12,588 nucleotides of DNA from Baffinella frigidus (lineage: Eukaryota; Cryptophyceae; Cryptomonadales; Baffinellaceae): positions 53,401-65,988 of the forward strand of contig MU647215.1 in the NCBI GenBank assembly GCA_026770585.1, written 5' to 3'. Of the stretch, positions 7,924 through 12,493 are shown piece by piece. Made by a program: the position numbers and the translations under genes. Each line of letters begins with the position of its first letter. Within the stretch, counting starts at the first letter, position 1. The notes under the pieces are model-generated. The model worked only from the letters and a program-made list of their open reading frames with translations, did not search any database and was not told where the DNA came from.

Positions 7924-10900
7924 CTGTGGGGAGGTGGAGGGGGGATGCGCGGAGGGGGGCGAGGTATGGTTCCTGAGGCGAGAAGCGTTGAAATTTGTGC
8001 TCGTGGATTGTACCATGCACCCTGACCCTGGCCCCTACATGCTATTTCAAGCAATTGGTATTCTTTGCATGTAATTCGGAACTGACTTTCTAGGTCATCT
8101 GTGTAGGGAGTTTTGGGTTCAGGGTTTACGCAGTAGTGTTTTTTTTAAACGGCGGCGTGAGTGACTGTCTAATCGTGAATGTCTGGTCGTGACTGGCTTA
8201 TCATGACTGGCTTATCGTGACTGTATTGTGACTTTCTGATCGTGACTGTCTTATCGTGACTATTGTGTGACTGTCGTGTCGTGACTGTCTTGTCGTGACT
8301 GTCTTGTGACTGTCTGATCGTGACTGTCTTGTCGTGACTGTCTTGTGACTGTCTGATCGTGACTGTCTTATCGTGAATGTCTTGTGACTTTCTGATCGTG
8401 ACTGTCTTGTCGTGACTGTCCTGTGACTGTCTGATCGTGACTGGCGTATCGTGACTGGCTTCTGGCAGGGTTGCGGGGGACGCGGCAGGTGCGAGGAGGG
8501 TGCGTGCTTGTGCGAGCGGTGACTGTCTTATCGTGACTGTCTTCCAGCGACTGTCTTCCCGTGACTGTTTTCCAGCGACTGTCTTATCGTGACTGGCGTA
8601 TAGTGACTGGCTTCTGGCAGGGTTGCGGGGGACGCGGCAGGTGCGAGGAGGGCGCGTGCTTGTGCGAGGCTGGGTGGGCGGGCGTCAGGTATGTGTTTCG
8701 GGTTTAGGGTTTAGGGTATAGGCTCTAGGGTTTAGGGTTTGTGCGAGGCTGGGTGGGCGGGCGTCAGGTATGTGTTTCGGGTTTATGGTTTAGGGTTTAG
8801 GCTCTAGGGTTTAGGGTTTGTGCGAGGCTGGGTGGGCGGGCGTCAGGTATGTGTTGAGGGTTGAGGGTTTATGGTTTAGGGTGGAGGGTGTGGGGTGTGG
8901 GATTTGGGGTTTAAGTTTCGGGTTTAGGGGTTAGGGGTTAGGGTTTAGGCTACAGGGTTTAGGGTTTAGAGTCCAAGGTCTGAGAGGTGGAATACAGGGT
9001 TTAAGAAGTGAGGGTTGAGGGATGAGGGTTTAGGGTTTAGAGGTTAGGGCATGTGTTCGGCTTGATCGTAGACGCCCCAGCTTTGCCTGAGCAAAACTGG
9101 GCTCGCCATGAAAGCGTTTCAGTTTCCCGTTAGTACTGGGGTGTTTATGTGCTAAATGTGTTTGATGGCAAGCCCAGGTTTACTCAGGCAAAGCTAAGTC
9201 CACAGCGTTTAGAGCGAGTGAGACCTCCCCCAATGCATTGCTCTGCCTCAGTCGCTCTGCCTCAATTGGTTTGACCGACTATTCTCACGTTGACAATCTG
9301 GGTGTGTGGTACAAATCCGTGATCTTTGGAGCGGGAAAGAGCCCGGGCTCGCCAACTTGGTGGTCCAAAATAGAGTGAGACATAGCTAGCAGGCGTTGCT
9401 CAAAGACAGCGTTGCCCGTTGTAGGTGCGAACACAACATCCTATCGAACAACACGTTCATCCCCGACGTCGACCCCTCATCTCTGACTGTGTGTCATGGC
9501 AAGCCCTGTAGTACGCAGGCAGACCTTCTTCCAAGCTCATCTCGGAAGATAACTGAATCAGTTCCTTTTCAATAGGAGGTGAATAGGAGAAATTAGTTAG
9601 GGCATAGTAAATTTAATTAGGCTTCCTAATTAAATGAAAACGCTAATTAGGAAACTGATTCAGTTATCTTTCGAGATGAAAGCGTTGCTCACACACAGCT
9701 TTCTCCCCGGTGCAGGTGCGAGCATGACATCCTATCGAACAACACGTTCATCCCCGACATCGACCCATCCGCGCAATCGCTGGCGCCCGTCCGCTGCCGC
9801 AAGTCCAAGGTCAATTCAACGCACCCCCCCGGTGTGTTCAACACGTTCATAGTTCACACCGTCGGTTTCTCTGTGTGAAAGCGTCGGAAACCATTGAAGG
9901 GTTGGGCACCCATCCCTGGAGTGTTCAACATTTGTTGAACCCCCCGGAGGCAGTTTGAGGGGATACACCGGGGGTGTACAAGGTGCTATCCTGTCGAACA
10001 ACACCTTCATCCCCGACGTTGACCCCTCCGCGCAATCGCTGGCGCCCGTCCGCTGCCGCAAGTCCAAGGTCCGTTTTTTTAGGTCCAGGGTTCAAGCAAG
10101 TCCAAGTTCGGTTAAACCTACCCTCTTTTGTTCAACGAATATTGGACACTTACCCCCCCGGTGTGTTTAACGTTTGATGAAACCCCCGGGGGCAGTTTTA
10201 GTGGGCATACCGGGGGGGGTGCAAAGTGCTATCCTGGCGAACGACACGTTCATTCCTGACCAAGACCCCTCTACGCAAGCGCTGGCGCCCGTCCGTTGCC
10301 GCAAGTCCAAGGTCGATTTAGGGTTTAGGGTTGGGGTTTGAGGGTTTATGGGCATTGAGCAAACTGGGGGTAGTTTTAGTGGATAAACCTGGCTTTGATT
10401 TCGATGGATACGCCTGAGGGTGTATTTATTGTTTACGTCTGATTGTAGGCTTATAGTTAATGCGTGATATCCTATTGTTTTCCAAACACTACCCCCCCTG
10501 GTTGTTCAACCTTTTTCAAAAAACGGTGATAGTTTTTGATTGAACTTGTGTTGAACAGACCGGGGGTAGTTTGAGTGGGCACACGGGGGTTGGTTAAATG
10601 GACACGCTTGAGGGTAGAACCGTGTTGAATGCATGGACCGGGCAACTGCTGCACCCATGCGGTGCGCTCTCTTCCAGACACGCTTGTGGCAACCGTGCGT
10701 GTGACACAGCCGGGGGTTTCATCAAATGTTGAACACACCGGGTTGTTCCTTGGACAGCGATCTGAAACTGCATGATGCATCCGGGCTCCACAGCACATTG
10801 AACATCCCCAGAGATTCAAACACTGAACATTGAATGTCCCCATAGATTGAAAACGTGTATCCCCAGCGATTGACAACTTGAGTACCCCCATAAATTGACA

Positions 10901-12488
10901 ACCCTCAACCCCTGCAGGTGTGGGAGTATGCGGGTGCGAGGCTCACACGGAGGCTGCTGGCGATCAGCCGTCGCCGGTCGTGCTCTCCTCAAGAGGTCGA
11001 CCCCCCTATCAGCCCCCCTAACGAGAGAGACCTTCACTACTACCAACACGGCCGCCATAGATGCCCTCAGCCGTCGTTGCATTTTCGCCCCGAGGCCATC
11101 TATTATTTGTACCGTGGATCGTCCACTTTCAGAGAAAAAAGAAGAATTGGGGTGGAAATAAGGAGGACGGAGAGGTAGTGCACTCCTCAAGAGGTCGACC
11201 CCACCCCCCCCCCGGTCGCTGATTCTTTGCCGCAGGGGCGGGGATAACCTAGCTCTGCCTGAGTCGGGTTGACGGATGTTGGTGTAGCTAAAAGTTGACA
11301 GCTTTGTGCCACGAAACCGGGGCATCAACTTTCGGTCTCCTCGTTTTGAGGAAACCTGATTAACGCAGGCATAACTAGTGAACGTCGATGCGGTTGAAGA
11401 ATCTAGCAGGGTTTAATCATTTCAGACCTCACCCTAAGGGTGTGAACTTCGAAACGATCCCATCTCGAAGCATTCAATCCGGAAGGGTTGATCTAAAATG
11501 CTGCAAACTTCGGCAGGTTTTGGTGGCCGACTCACCGCCGCACGGCCTCGGCACCAACATCCACTACCTCTCCGTCCTCCTCGCCAAGGTCTGTCTCCGT
11601 CGATCTCGCCGCATCAGAATGATGAGCCGTTGAAGTTGATTTCCCGGGCTTGGTTTTGGGTTTAGGGTTTGGGGTTTCAGGTTTGGGAGGCCCCTGGAAG
11701 GGGTAGGGTTTATGGTTCATGGTTCAGGGGGGGGAAGGGGGGGTGGTTGGAGGAAAGCCAGACATTCGGGCGTTGGTTTCCCGGGTGTGTGGTACAAATT
11801 GGTATTTTTTCGGAGTGAAAATAGTCACTCACCGCCGCACGGCATCGGCACCAACATCCACTACCTCTCAGTCCTCCTCGCCAAGGTCCGCCAAGCCCTA
11901 AACCCTAAACCCTGAACCCTACACTCCGAACCCTAAACCCTACACCCTGAACCCCGAACCACAAACCACAAACCACAAACCTCAAACCCCAAACCCTCAA
12001 CCCTCAACCCCAAACCCTGCATGTCAGACCAGGCGGTGATAAAGGACAGGGCGCTAGTCCTCTCGGGAGGGTGGTCCCGCACGAACCCCTCACCCCTAAC
12101 CCCCAACCCCTCAACCCTAAACCCGGAACTGTTAATCCTACATTGTACACCCAAACCTCTACACCCTGACCTCAAAACCACACCCCAAGCCCCAAACCCT
12201 CAACCCCAAACCCTGCATGTCAGACCAGGGGGTGATAGAGGACAGGGCGCTAGTCCTCTCGGGAGGCTGGTCCCGCACCAACCCCCAACCCCAAACCCCC
12301 AACCCCCAACCGCTTACCGCTAAAACCTAACACCCCAACCCAAACCCTGACCCCCAAACCCTAACCCCAAACCCCAAGACCCAACCACCCAACACCAACC
12401 ACCAAATCCCAAACCACACATGCCCAAACCTCGCACCTGAAACCAGGCGGTGATAGAAGACAGGGCGCTAGTCCTATCGGGAGGGTGG
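3616..12488 (+). CDS. Multi-exon glycosyltransferase-like gene, 3' end outside the window
   Basis: This is a spliced gene model assembled by eye from at least ten short exons, listed separately below. Exons are 41-158 nt, GC-rich with strong G/C at third positions, and mostly bounded as AG|GT...AG|GT. Chained, they give a short basic N-terminus and hydrophobic anchor, a helical stem, a beta-rich domain of the kind often found ahead of algal glycosyltransferase domains (PxxGFVFLDRD, GEVRLHVSLPALPDGEYTAE, VKLVDQHGAELSY), and the beginning of a catalytic domain with GLGTNIH and RALVLSGGW. That last pattern resembles the GT23/FUT8 fucosyltransferase region (G-x-G-x-x-x-H, then R-x-L-V/I-L, then W). 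I infer a type II Golgi enzyme. The junction between 7245 (phase 0) and 9716 (phase 2) fails, so one exon is missing or misjudged. The remaining catalytic domain lies beyond a poly-C run at the right edge. Function is an inference; the exon-like nature of the islands is better supported. Confidence 0.5.
3774..4031 (+). other. Intron 1 beginning, mixed open frames
   Basis: Several frames are open here (for example MAKDGLRADMCNRAVLAGAD) with donor-like AG|gt sites at about 3909 and 3931. None joins exon 1 and exon 2 in phase clearly. An additional exon cannot be excluded. Confidence 0.3.
4032..4130. repeat. TTTAGGG-like tract with GGTTCAGG variants
   Basis: Dense gggttcagggttcagggtt and gggtgcagggtg units in the G-rich orientation, intronic. 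Confidence 0.85.
4162..4583. repeat. Large palindrome, 192-bp arms, of intron-exon origin
   Basis: Arms 4162-4353 and 4392-4583 are complementary with only a few mismatches around a 38-nt loop. Each arm holds ggggtttactggcgccttcg, a CCCTAAA/CCCCAAA tract, and cactgaactgctagtgacgt. The left arm plus loop is colinear with intron 2 and the start of exon 3 (4803-4910), including the acceptor aaag and the first seven codons. The structure is therefore a foldback copy of a real splice junction. Confidence 0.9.
4360..4380 (+). pseudogene. Broken copy of exon 3 start in the palindrome loop
   Basis: VRFDHPT followed by TAG, where exon 3 has GAG. Homology continues to gagctttg and then switches into the inverted arm, marking the foldback breakpoint. 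Confidence 0.7.
4727..4802 (+). CDS. Exon 2 candidate: helical stem segment
   Basis: After the acceptor aaggcag at 4726, one base (T) completes the codon from exon 1. The next 25 codons read HLGQLASAVTRALKSLPAG then LFQRFR, ending at AGG|gtttac, phase 0 into exon 3. This frame has almost all third positions G or C, like the surrounding exons, and an amphipathic helical look. A second reading (SPRTVGFGGHAG..., 4727-4795, donor at 4796) is also open and is phase 0 at both ends, but its codon use is poorer. The following intron begins with a segment (tactggcgcc...gtaccatt) that also occurs in the outer arms of the large palindrome to the left. Confidence 0.38.
4888..4956 (+). CDS. Exon 3: start of beta-sandwich-like stem domain
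   Basis: This phase 0-0 exon of 23 codons lies between the acceptor gtgcaaag and the donor AAG|gtcagg. It encodes VRFDHPTEGFVFLDRD followed by KIIIAVK. The pattern aromatic-x-x-P-x-x-G-x-V-x-x-x-x-x-x-I-x-I-x-V is typical of the first two strands of small Ig-like or carbohydrate-associated domains that precede glycosyltransferase cores. Codons are strongly G/C-ending. Ten bases after the exon starts a MITE-like element with CTAGCTCTGCC ends, so the splice donor is nearly adjacent to the element. A broken copy of the first seven codons lies in the loop of the palindrome at 4360-4380, where GAG has become TAG. Confidence 0.6.
4966..5085. mobile_element. MITE-like element 3, CTAGCTCTGCCT ends
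   Basis: Left end ctagctctgccttaataaaa and right end tttatggcgaggtgagttat...cagacatagctgg are inverted over about 36 nt with mismatches. It starts 10 nt after the exon 3 donor. Confidence 0.75.
5086..5400. other. Intron sequence, degenerate short repeats
   Basis: From about 5143 to 5260 units resembling atctaaactgaacatgctca recur three to four times with decay. No exon was recognised. Confidence 0.4.
5410..5920. repeat. CCCTAAA-like tracts, C strand (intron 3)
   Basis: Degenerate units ccctaaa, ccctgaa, ccctaca and ccccaaa run through 5410-5570 and 5651-5920, broken by a short unique patch at about 5571-5650. They stop sharply at the acceptor of exon 4. Confidence 0.85.
5923..5964 (+). CDS. 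Exon 4: 42-nt microexon
   Basis: A 14-codon, phase 0-0 island, VLVNRNSAGLFDMQ, sits between the acceptor gaaccag and the donor CAG|gtcgcc. Both sides are degenerate CCCTGAA/CCCTAAA repeats, so the change in composition is sharp. It joins exon 3 (ending IIIAVK) and exon 5 (starting PNEFGEV) without a frame change and gives a continuous beta-rich sequence. The acceptor has no pyrimidine tract beyond the C-rich repeat itself. The island is clear; its use as an exon is inferred from phase and continuity. Confidence 0.55.
5965..6202. other. Intron 4
   Basis: Mixed sequence with a CCCCTAC patch at 6061-6085, a direct repeat of ttctcttcaatagtaa-like text at about 6105-6147, and the pyrimidine tract before exon 5. 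Confidence 0.5.
6203..6274 (+). CDS. Exon 5: beta-rich stem domain core
   Basis: A phase 0-0 exon of 24 codons encodes PNEFGEVRLHVSLPALPDG then EYTAE. It has the best acceptor in the window, a CT-rich tract (ctccctctctctctctgattcgcag), and the donor GAG|gtcaac. GEVRLHVSLPALPDGEYT followed by exon 6 VKLVDQHGAELSY gives alternating strands with the L-P-D-G-E/H-Y/H-T turn common to stem domains of algal glycosyltransferases and related surface proteins. The intron begins gtcaa and exon 6 also begins GTCAA after its AG, so the intron ends share a short direct repeat, as after an insertion into AGGT. Confidence 0.68.
6689..6959. repeat. 42-bp minisatellite, six units
   Basis: The unit tgcacccttcaccccgaccc plus caaaacccgaaacccgaaaccc starts at 6689, 6731, 6773, 6815, 6857 and 6899 and is essentially identical in each, then ends in ccgaaa runs. 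The long minus-strand frames here are artefacts of the repeat. Confidence 0.95.
6972..6998 (+). pseudogene. Truncated decoy copy of exon 6
   Basis: The sequence is identical to the first 27 nt of exon 6, with its ttcag acceptor, but it ends at GGCGCA and runs into accctacaccctgacctc. The flanking repeat text (ctgacctcaaaaccc...ttacaccataaacc) also occurs at about 6489-6545 and again at about 7008-7055, so a tandem duplication of roughly 0.5 kb with a breakpoint inside the exon explains the truncated copy. It retains an acceptor but lacks a donor. Confidence 0.6.
7195..7245 (+). CDS. Exon 6: end of beta-rich stem domain
   Basis: Seventeen codons, phase 0-0, VKLVDQHGAELSYHLYQ, lie between aacttcag and the donor CAG|gtcgtc. 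It continues exon 5 directly (…YTAE then VKLVDQHG…), which is a plausible pair of strands. The first 27 nt are repeated with the same acceptor at 6972-6998, where the copy breaks into CCCTACA repeats; the complete copy here is therefore taken as the exon. The next convincing exon begins in a different phase, so something lies between 7245 and 9716 that I have not resolved. Confidence 0.66.
7318..7447. mobile_element. MITE-like element 4, best-preserved ends
   Basis: Ends ctagctctgcccgagtaaag (7318) and its inverse finishing ctcgggcagagctag (7447) match over about 36 nt with few differences. The interior has tttagtacatttatacgcct. This is the cleanest member of the family and its termini define CTAGCTCTGCC. 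Confidence 0.85.
7448..7745. other. AT-rich intron segment, no gene recognised
   Basis: The sequence falls to low GC at 7510-7600 with no coding-like island. The text gtgtgtggtacc at about 7505 resembles the interior of the MITE-like family. Confidence 0.4.
7746..7790 (+). CDS. Possible exon after gtgtaccag (low support)
   Basis: After an acceptor-like gtgtaccag, the frame reads DVGFSVAHATPTPGR in phase 0. F-S-V would suit a last beta strand after exon 6 (…SYHLYQ). No donor giving the phase 2 needed by the next exon is visible before the G tract at 7865, so the right boundary is arbitrary. This may be chance. Confidence 0.18.
7865..7923. repeat. 59-nt uninterrupted G tract
   Basis: An unbroken G run follows ggcgggggc. 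It would form a very stable quadruplex and its exact length is unlikely to be reliable. All polyglycine and polyproline frames across it are artefacts. Confidence 0.95.
8157..8610. repeat. TGACTGTC minisatellite
   Basis: Units of 10-12 nt (cgtgactgtctt, gtgactgtctga) repeat some 30 times with drift. A segment of about 80 nt (gtgactggcgtatcgtgact, then ...cttgtgcgag) is duplicated at 8437-8516 and 8589-8668. Confidence 0.9.
8661..8860. repeat. 79-bp tandem triplication
   Basis: The unit tgtgcgaggctgggtgggcg plus a TTTAGGG-like tail starts at 8661, 8740 and 8819. The third copy departs at about 8857. Confidence 0.9.
8861..9056. repeat. TTTAGGG-like tract, G strand
   Basis: Variants gggtttaggg, ggtgtggggtg and gggttgaggg fill the stretch. 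No exon was found. Confidence 0.85.
9078..9196. mobile_element. MITE-like element 5, CAGCTTTGCCTGAG ends
   Basis: Ends cagctttgcctgagcaaaac and the inverse finishing tactcaggcaaagct match over about 35 nt. The interior ggtgtttatgtgctaaatgtg resembles element 4. Confidence 0.8.
9254..9389. mobile_element. MITE-like element 6, same subgroup as element 1
   Basis: Starts gctctgcctcaattggtttg and ends gagtgagacatagctag; the interior gtggtacaaatccgtgatct aligns with 804-941. It lies directly before the duplicated intron leading to exon copy A. Confidence 0.65.
9425..9479 (+). pseudogene. Copy A of the NNTFIPD exon, truncated
   Basis: After the acceptor gttgtag, the frame reads CEHNILSNNTFIPDVDPS in the same phase as copy B. 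Homology stops after gacccctc, where MITE-end-like sequence (tcatggcaagcc...acgcaggcag) begins. The donor and the PVRCRKSK part are missing. About 30 nt of upstream intron (gcgttgctca...) are also shared with copy B, so the duplication included the acceptor region. Confidence 0.55.
9537..9679. mobile_element. Separate MITE-like element with ~28-bp ends
   Basis: Ends tcatctcggaagataactga...atcagtt and the inverse finishing ttatctttcgagatga pair at about 27 of 28 positions. The interior carries an inner hairpin tttaattagg/cctaattaaa. It belongs to a different family from the CTAGCTCTG elements and sits between exon copies A and B. Confidence 0.85.
9716..9809 (+). CDS. NNTFIPD...PVRCRKSK exon, copy B (most complete)
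   Basis: A 94-nt exon candidate lies between cggtgcag and AAG|gtcaat. One base completes a codon, and 31 codons follow: CEHDILSNNTFIPDID, then PSAQSLAPVRCRKSK. It exits in phase 0, matching the exon at 10918 (VWEY...). It is the longest of four related copies and the only one with both the CEHD start and an intact donor, so I take it as the best candidate. In fucosyltransferase-like algal proteins a Cys/Arg/Lys-rich linker often precedes a W-E-Y/H motif; that likeness is from memory and only suggestive. Its incoming phase (2) does not match exon 6. Confidence 0.5.
9983..10068 (+). CDS. NNTFIPD exon, copy C
   Basis: The sequence is nearly the same as copy B from ATCCT onward (AILSNNTFIPDVDPS, then AQSLAPVRCRKSK) with the donor AAG|gtccgt. 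It lacks 8 nt near the start (no GAGCATGA segment), so after the acceptor tacaag it enters in phase 1 rather than phase 2. It could not replace copy B with the same upstream exon. It is either a decayed copy or an alternative exon with a different partner. Confidence 0.4.
10227..10311 (+). CDS. NNTFIPD exon, copy D
   Basis: This is a diverged copy, AILANDTFIPDQDPS then TQALAPVRCRKSK, with the acceptor gcaaag and donor AAG|gtcgat. It enters in phase 2 and leaves in phase 0, as copy B does, so B and D are interchangeable by phase. The amino acid differences (S/A, N/D, V/Q, A/T, S/A) are mild and the frame is intact, which suggests either recent decay or retained coding use. Intron sequence just upstream (ccgggggcagttttagtgggcatac...) matches that upstream of copy C. 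Confidence 0.42.
10918..10995 (+). CDS. Exon VWEYAG...: linker into the catalytic domain
   Basis: A 26-codon, phase 0-0 exon lies between cccctgcag and CAAGAG|gtcgac. It reads VWEYAGARLTRRLLAISRRR, then SCSPQE. W-E-Y/H soon after an R-C-R-K-S-K linker and ahead of a V-L-V...G-x-G-x-x-x-H motif matches the order I expect in fucosyltransferase-like algal enzymes. The frame stays open for a further 60 codons past the donor before a stop at 11176-11178, so intron retention would add a short tail. A 25-bp stretch across the donor is repeated at 11178-11202. Confidence 0.5.
10996..11248. other. Intron after VWEYAG exon, with 25-bp duplicated donor
   Basis: The segment spanning the exon end and donor (gtgctctcctcaagaggtcg at 10980) is repeated at 11178-11202 with one mismatch in 25. 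The 173 bp in between has no further repeat and could be an insertion. Confidence 0.55.
11249..11378. mobile_element. MITE-like element 7, CTAGCTCTGCCTGAG ends
   Basis: Starts ctagctctgcctgagtcggg and ends taacgcaggcataactag. The interior contains aaagttgac ... gcatcaacttt, the same motif as the palindrome near exon 1. The length, 130 bp, equals that of element 4. Confidence 0.75.
11517..11588 (+). CDS. Exon with G-x-G-x-x-x-H motif
   Basis: This phase 0-0 exon of 24 codons, between cttcggcag and AAG|gtctgt, encodes VLVADSPPHGLGTNIHYLSV, then LLAK. The G-L-G-x-x-x-H loop followed by a helix is the hallmark of the nucleotide-sugar-fold N-terminus in GT23/FUT8-like and related fucosyltransferases. 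The following exon supplies the D-R-A-L-V-L strand expected next. Codons are strongly G/C-ending. A copy lacking the first 10-14 nt lies at 11827-11885. Confidence 0.63.
11650..11735. repeat. Short TTTAGGG-like tract
   Basis: gggtttagggtttggggttt and variants, lying between the two copies of the GLGTNIH exon. Confidence 0.75.
11827..11885 (+). pseudogene. Second copy of the G-x-G-x-x-x-H exon, 5' end lost
   Basis: The copy differs from 11530-11588 at only two bases (SPPHGIGTNIHYLSVLLAK; Leu to Ile, plus one silent change) and keeps the donor AAG|gtccgc. The VLVAD start is replaced by sequence resembling the interior of the MITE-like family (gtgtgtggtacaaattgg...gagtgaaaatag). The only nearby AG is out of phase for this frame, so it is probably not usable with the same partner. 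Confidence 0.55.
12033..12073 (+). CDS. Exon AVIxDRALVLSGG(W), copy 1
   Basis: After the acceptor cagaccag, the frame enters in phase 0 and reads AVIKDRALVLSGG plus TG, with a donor-like gtcccg at 12074. If read through, the frame continues W-S-R-T-N and then enters CCCTCA repeats. Joined to the previous exon it gives ...LSVLLAK-AVIKDRALVLSGG(W), which follows the spacing of the G-x-G-x-x-x-H ... R-x-L-V-L ... W pattern of fucosyltransferase-like enzymes. Three copies exist and which one is spliced in cannot be told. Confidence 0.45.
12229..12269 (+). CDS. Exon AVIxDRALVLSGG(W), copy 2
   Basis: The same 41-nt island recurs after the same cagaccag acceptor, reading GVIEDRALVLSGG plus TG with gtcccg following. 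About 25 nt of upstream repeat (aaccccaaaccctgcatgt) are shared with copy 1, so the duplicated unit is roughly 200 nt and includes the acceptor. Confidence 0.42.
12447..12488 (+). CDS. Exon AVIxDRALVLSGGW, copy 3, ends at poly-C
   Basis: The third copy reads AVIEDRALVLSGGW and then departs (AAC TAC) into the terminal C run, so the gtcccg donor of the other copies is absent. The upstream acceptor is gaaaccag. The C run may conceal the true continuation. Confidence 0.4.
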
Positions 12489-12492
12489 AACT

Positions 12493-12493
<1 letters not shown>

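Larger units (their letters stand above)
9810..10917. repeat. Intronic repeats with GGTGTGTTCAAC ... CCGGGGGTAG
   Basis: Segments with ccccccggtgtgttcaac, gttgaaccccccgg and gggggtagttttagtgggc recur at about 9827-9990, 10150-10225, 10360-10400, 10485-10600 and 10720-10750. From about 10796 to 10905 a degenerate 26-30 nt unit (atccccagagattgaaaac) repeats four times. Exon copies C and D are embedded among them. Confidence 0.65.
11896..12420. repeat. CCCTAAA/CCCCAAA tracts enclosing the AVIxDRALVL exon copies
   Basis: C-rich telomere-like units in three blocks (11896-12020, 12085-12215, 12280-12420) separate three copies of the exon. The blocks themselves are partly duplicated. Confidence 0.85.

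Noticed and set aside
7716-8074. Polyproline and polyglycine frames on both strands
   Set aside because: They exist only because the 59-nt G tract has no stop in any frame.
8157-8610. Possible CRISPR-like array of short repeats
   Set aside because: Units are 10-12 nt with no unique spacers of constant length; it is a drifting minisatellite in a eukaryotic intron.
9816-10891. Minus-strand frames such as MDLRQRTGAS... and MGVLKLSIAG...
   Set aside because: They are antisense to the NNTFIPD exon copies and the intronic repeats, and their repetition follows the plus-strand copies.
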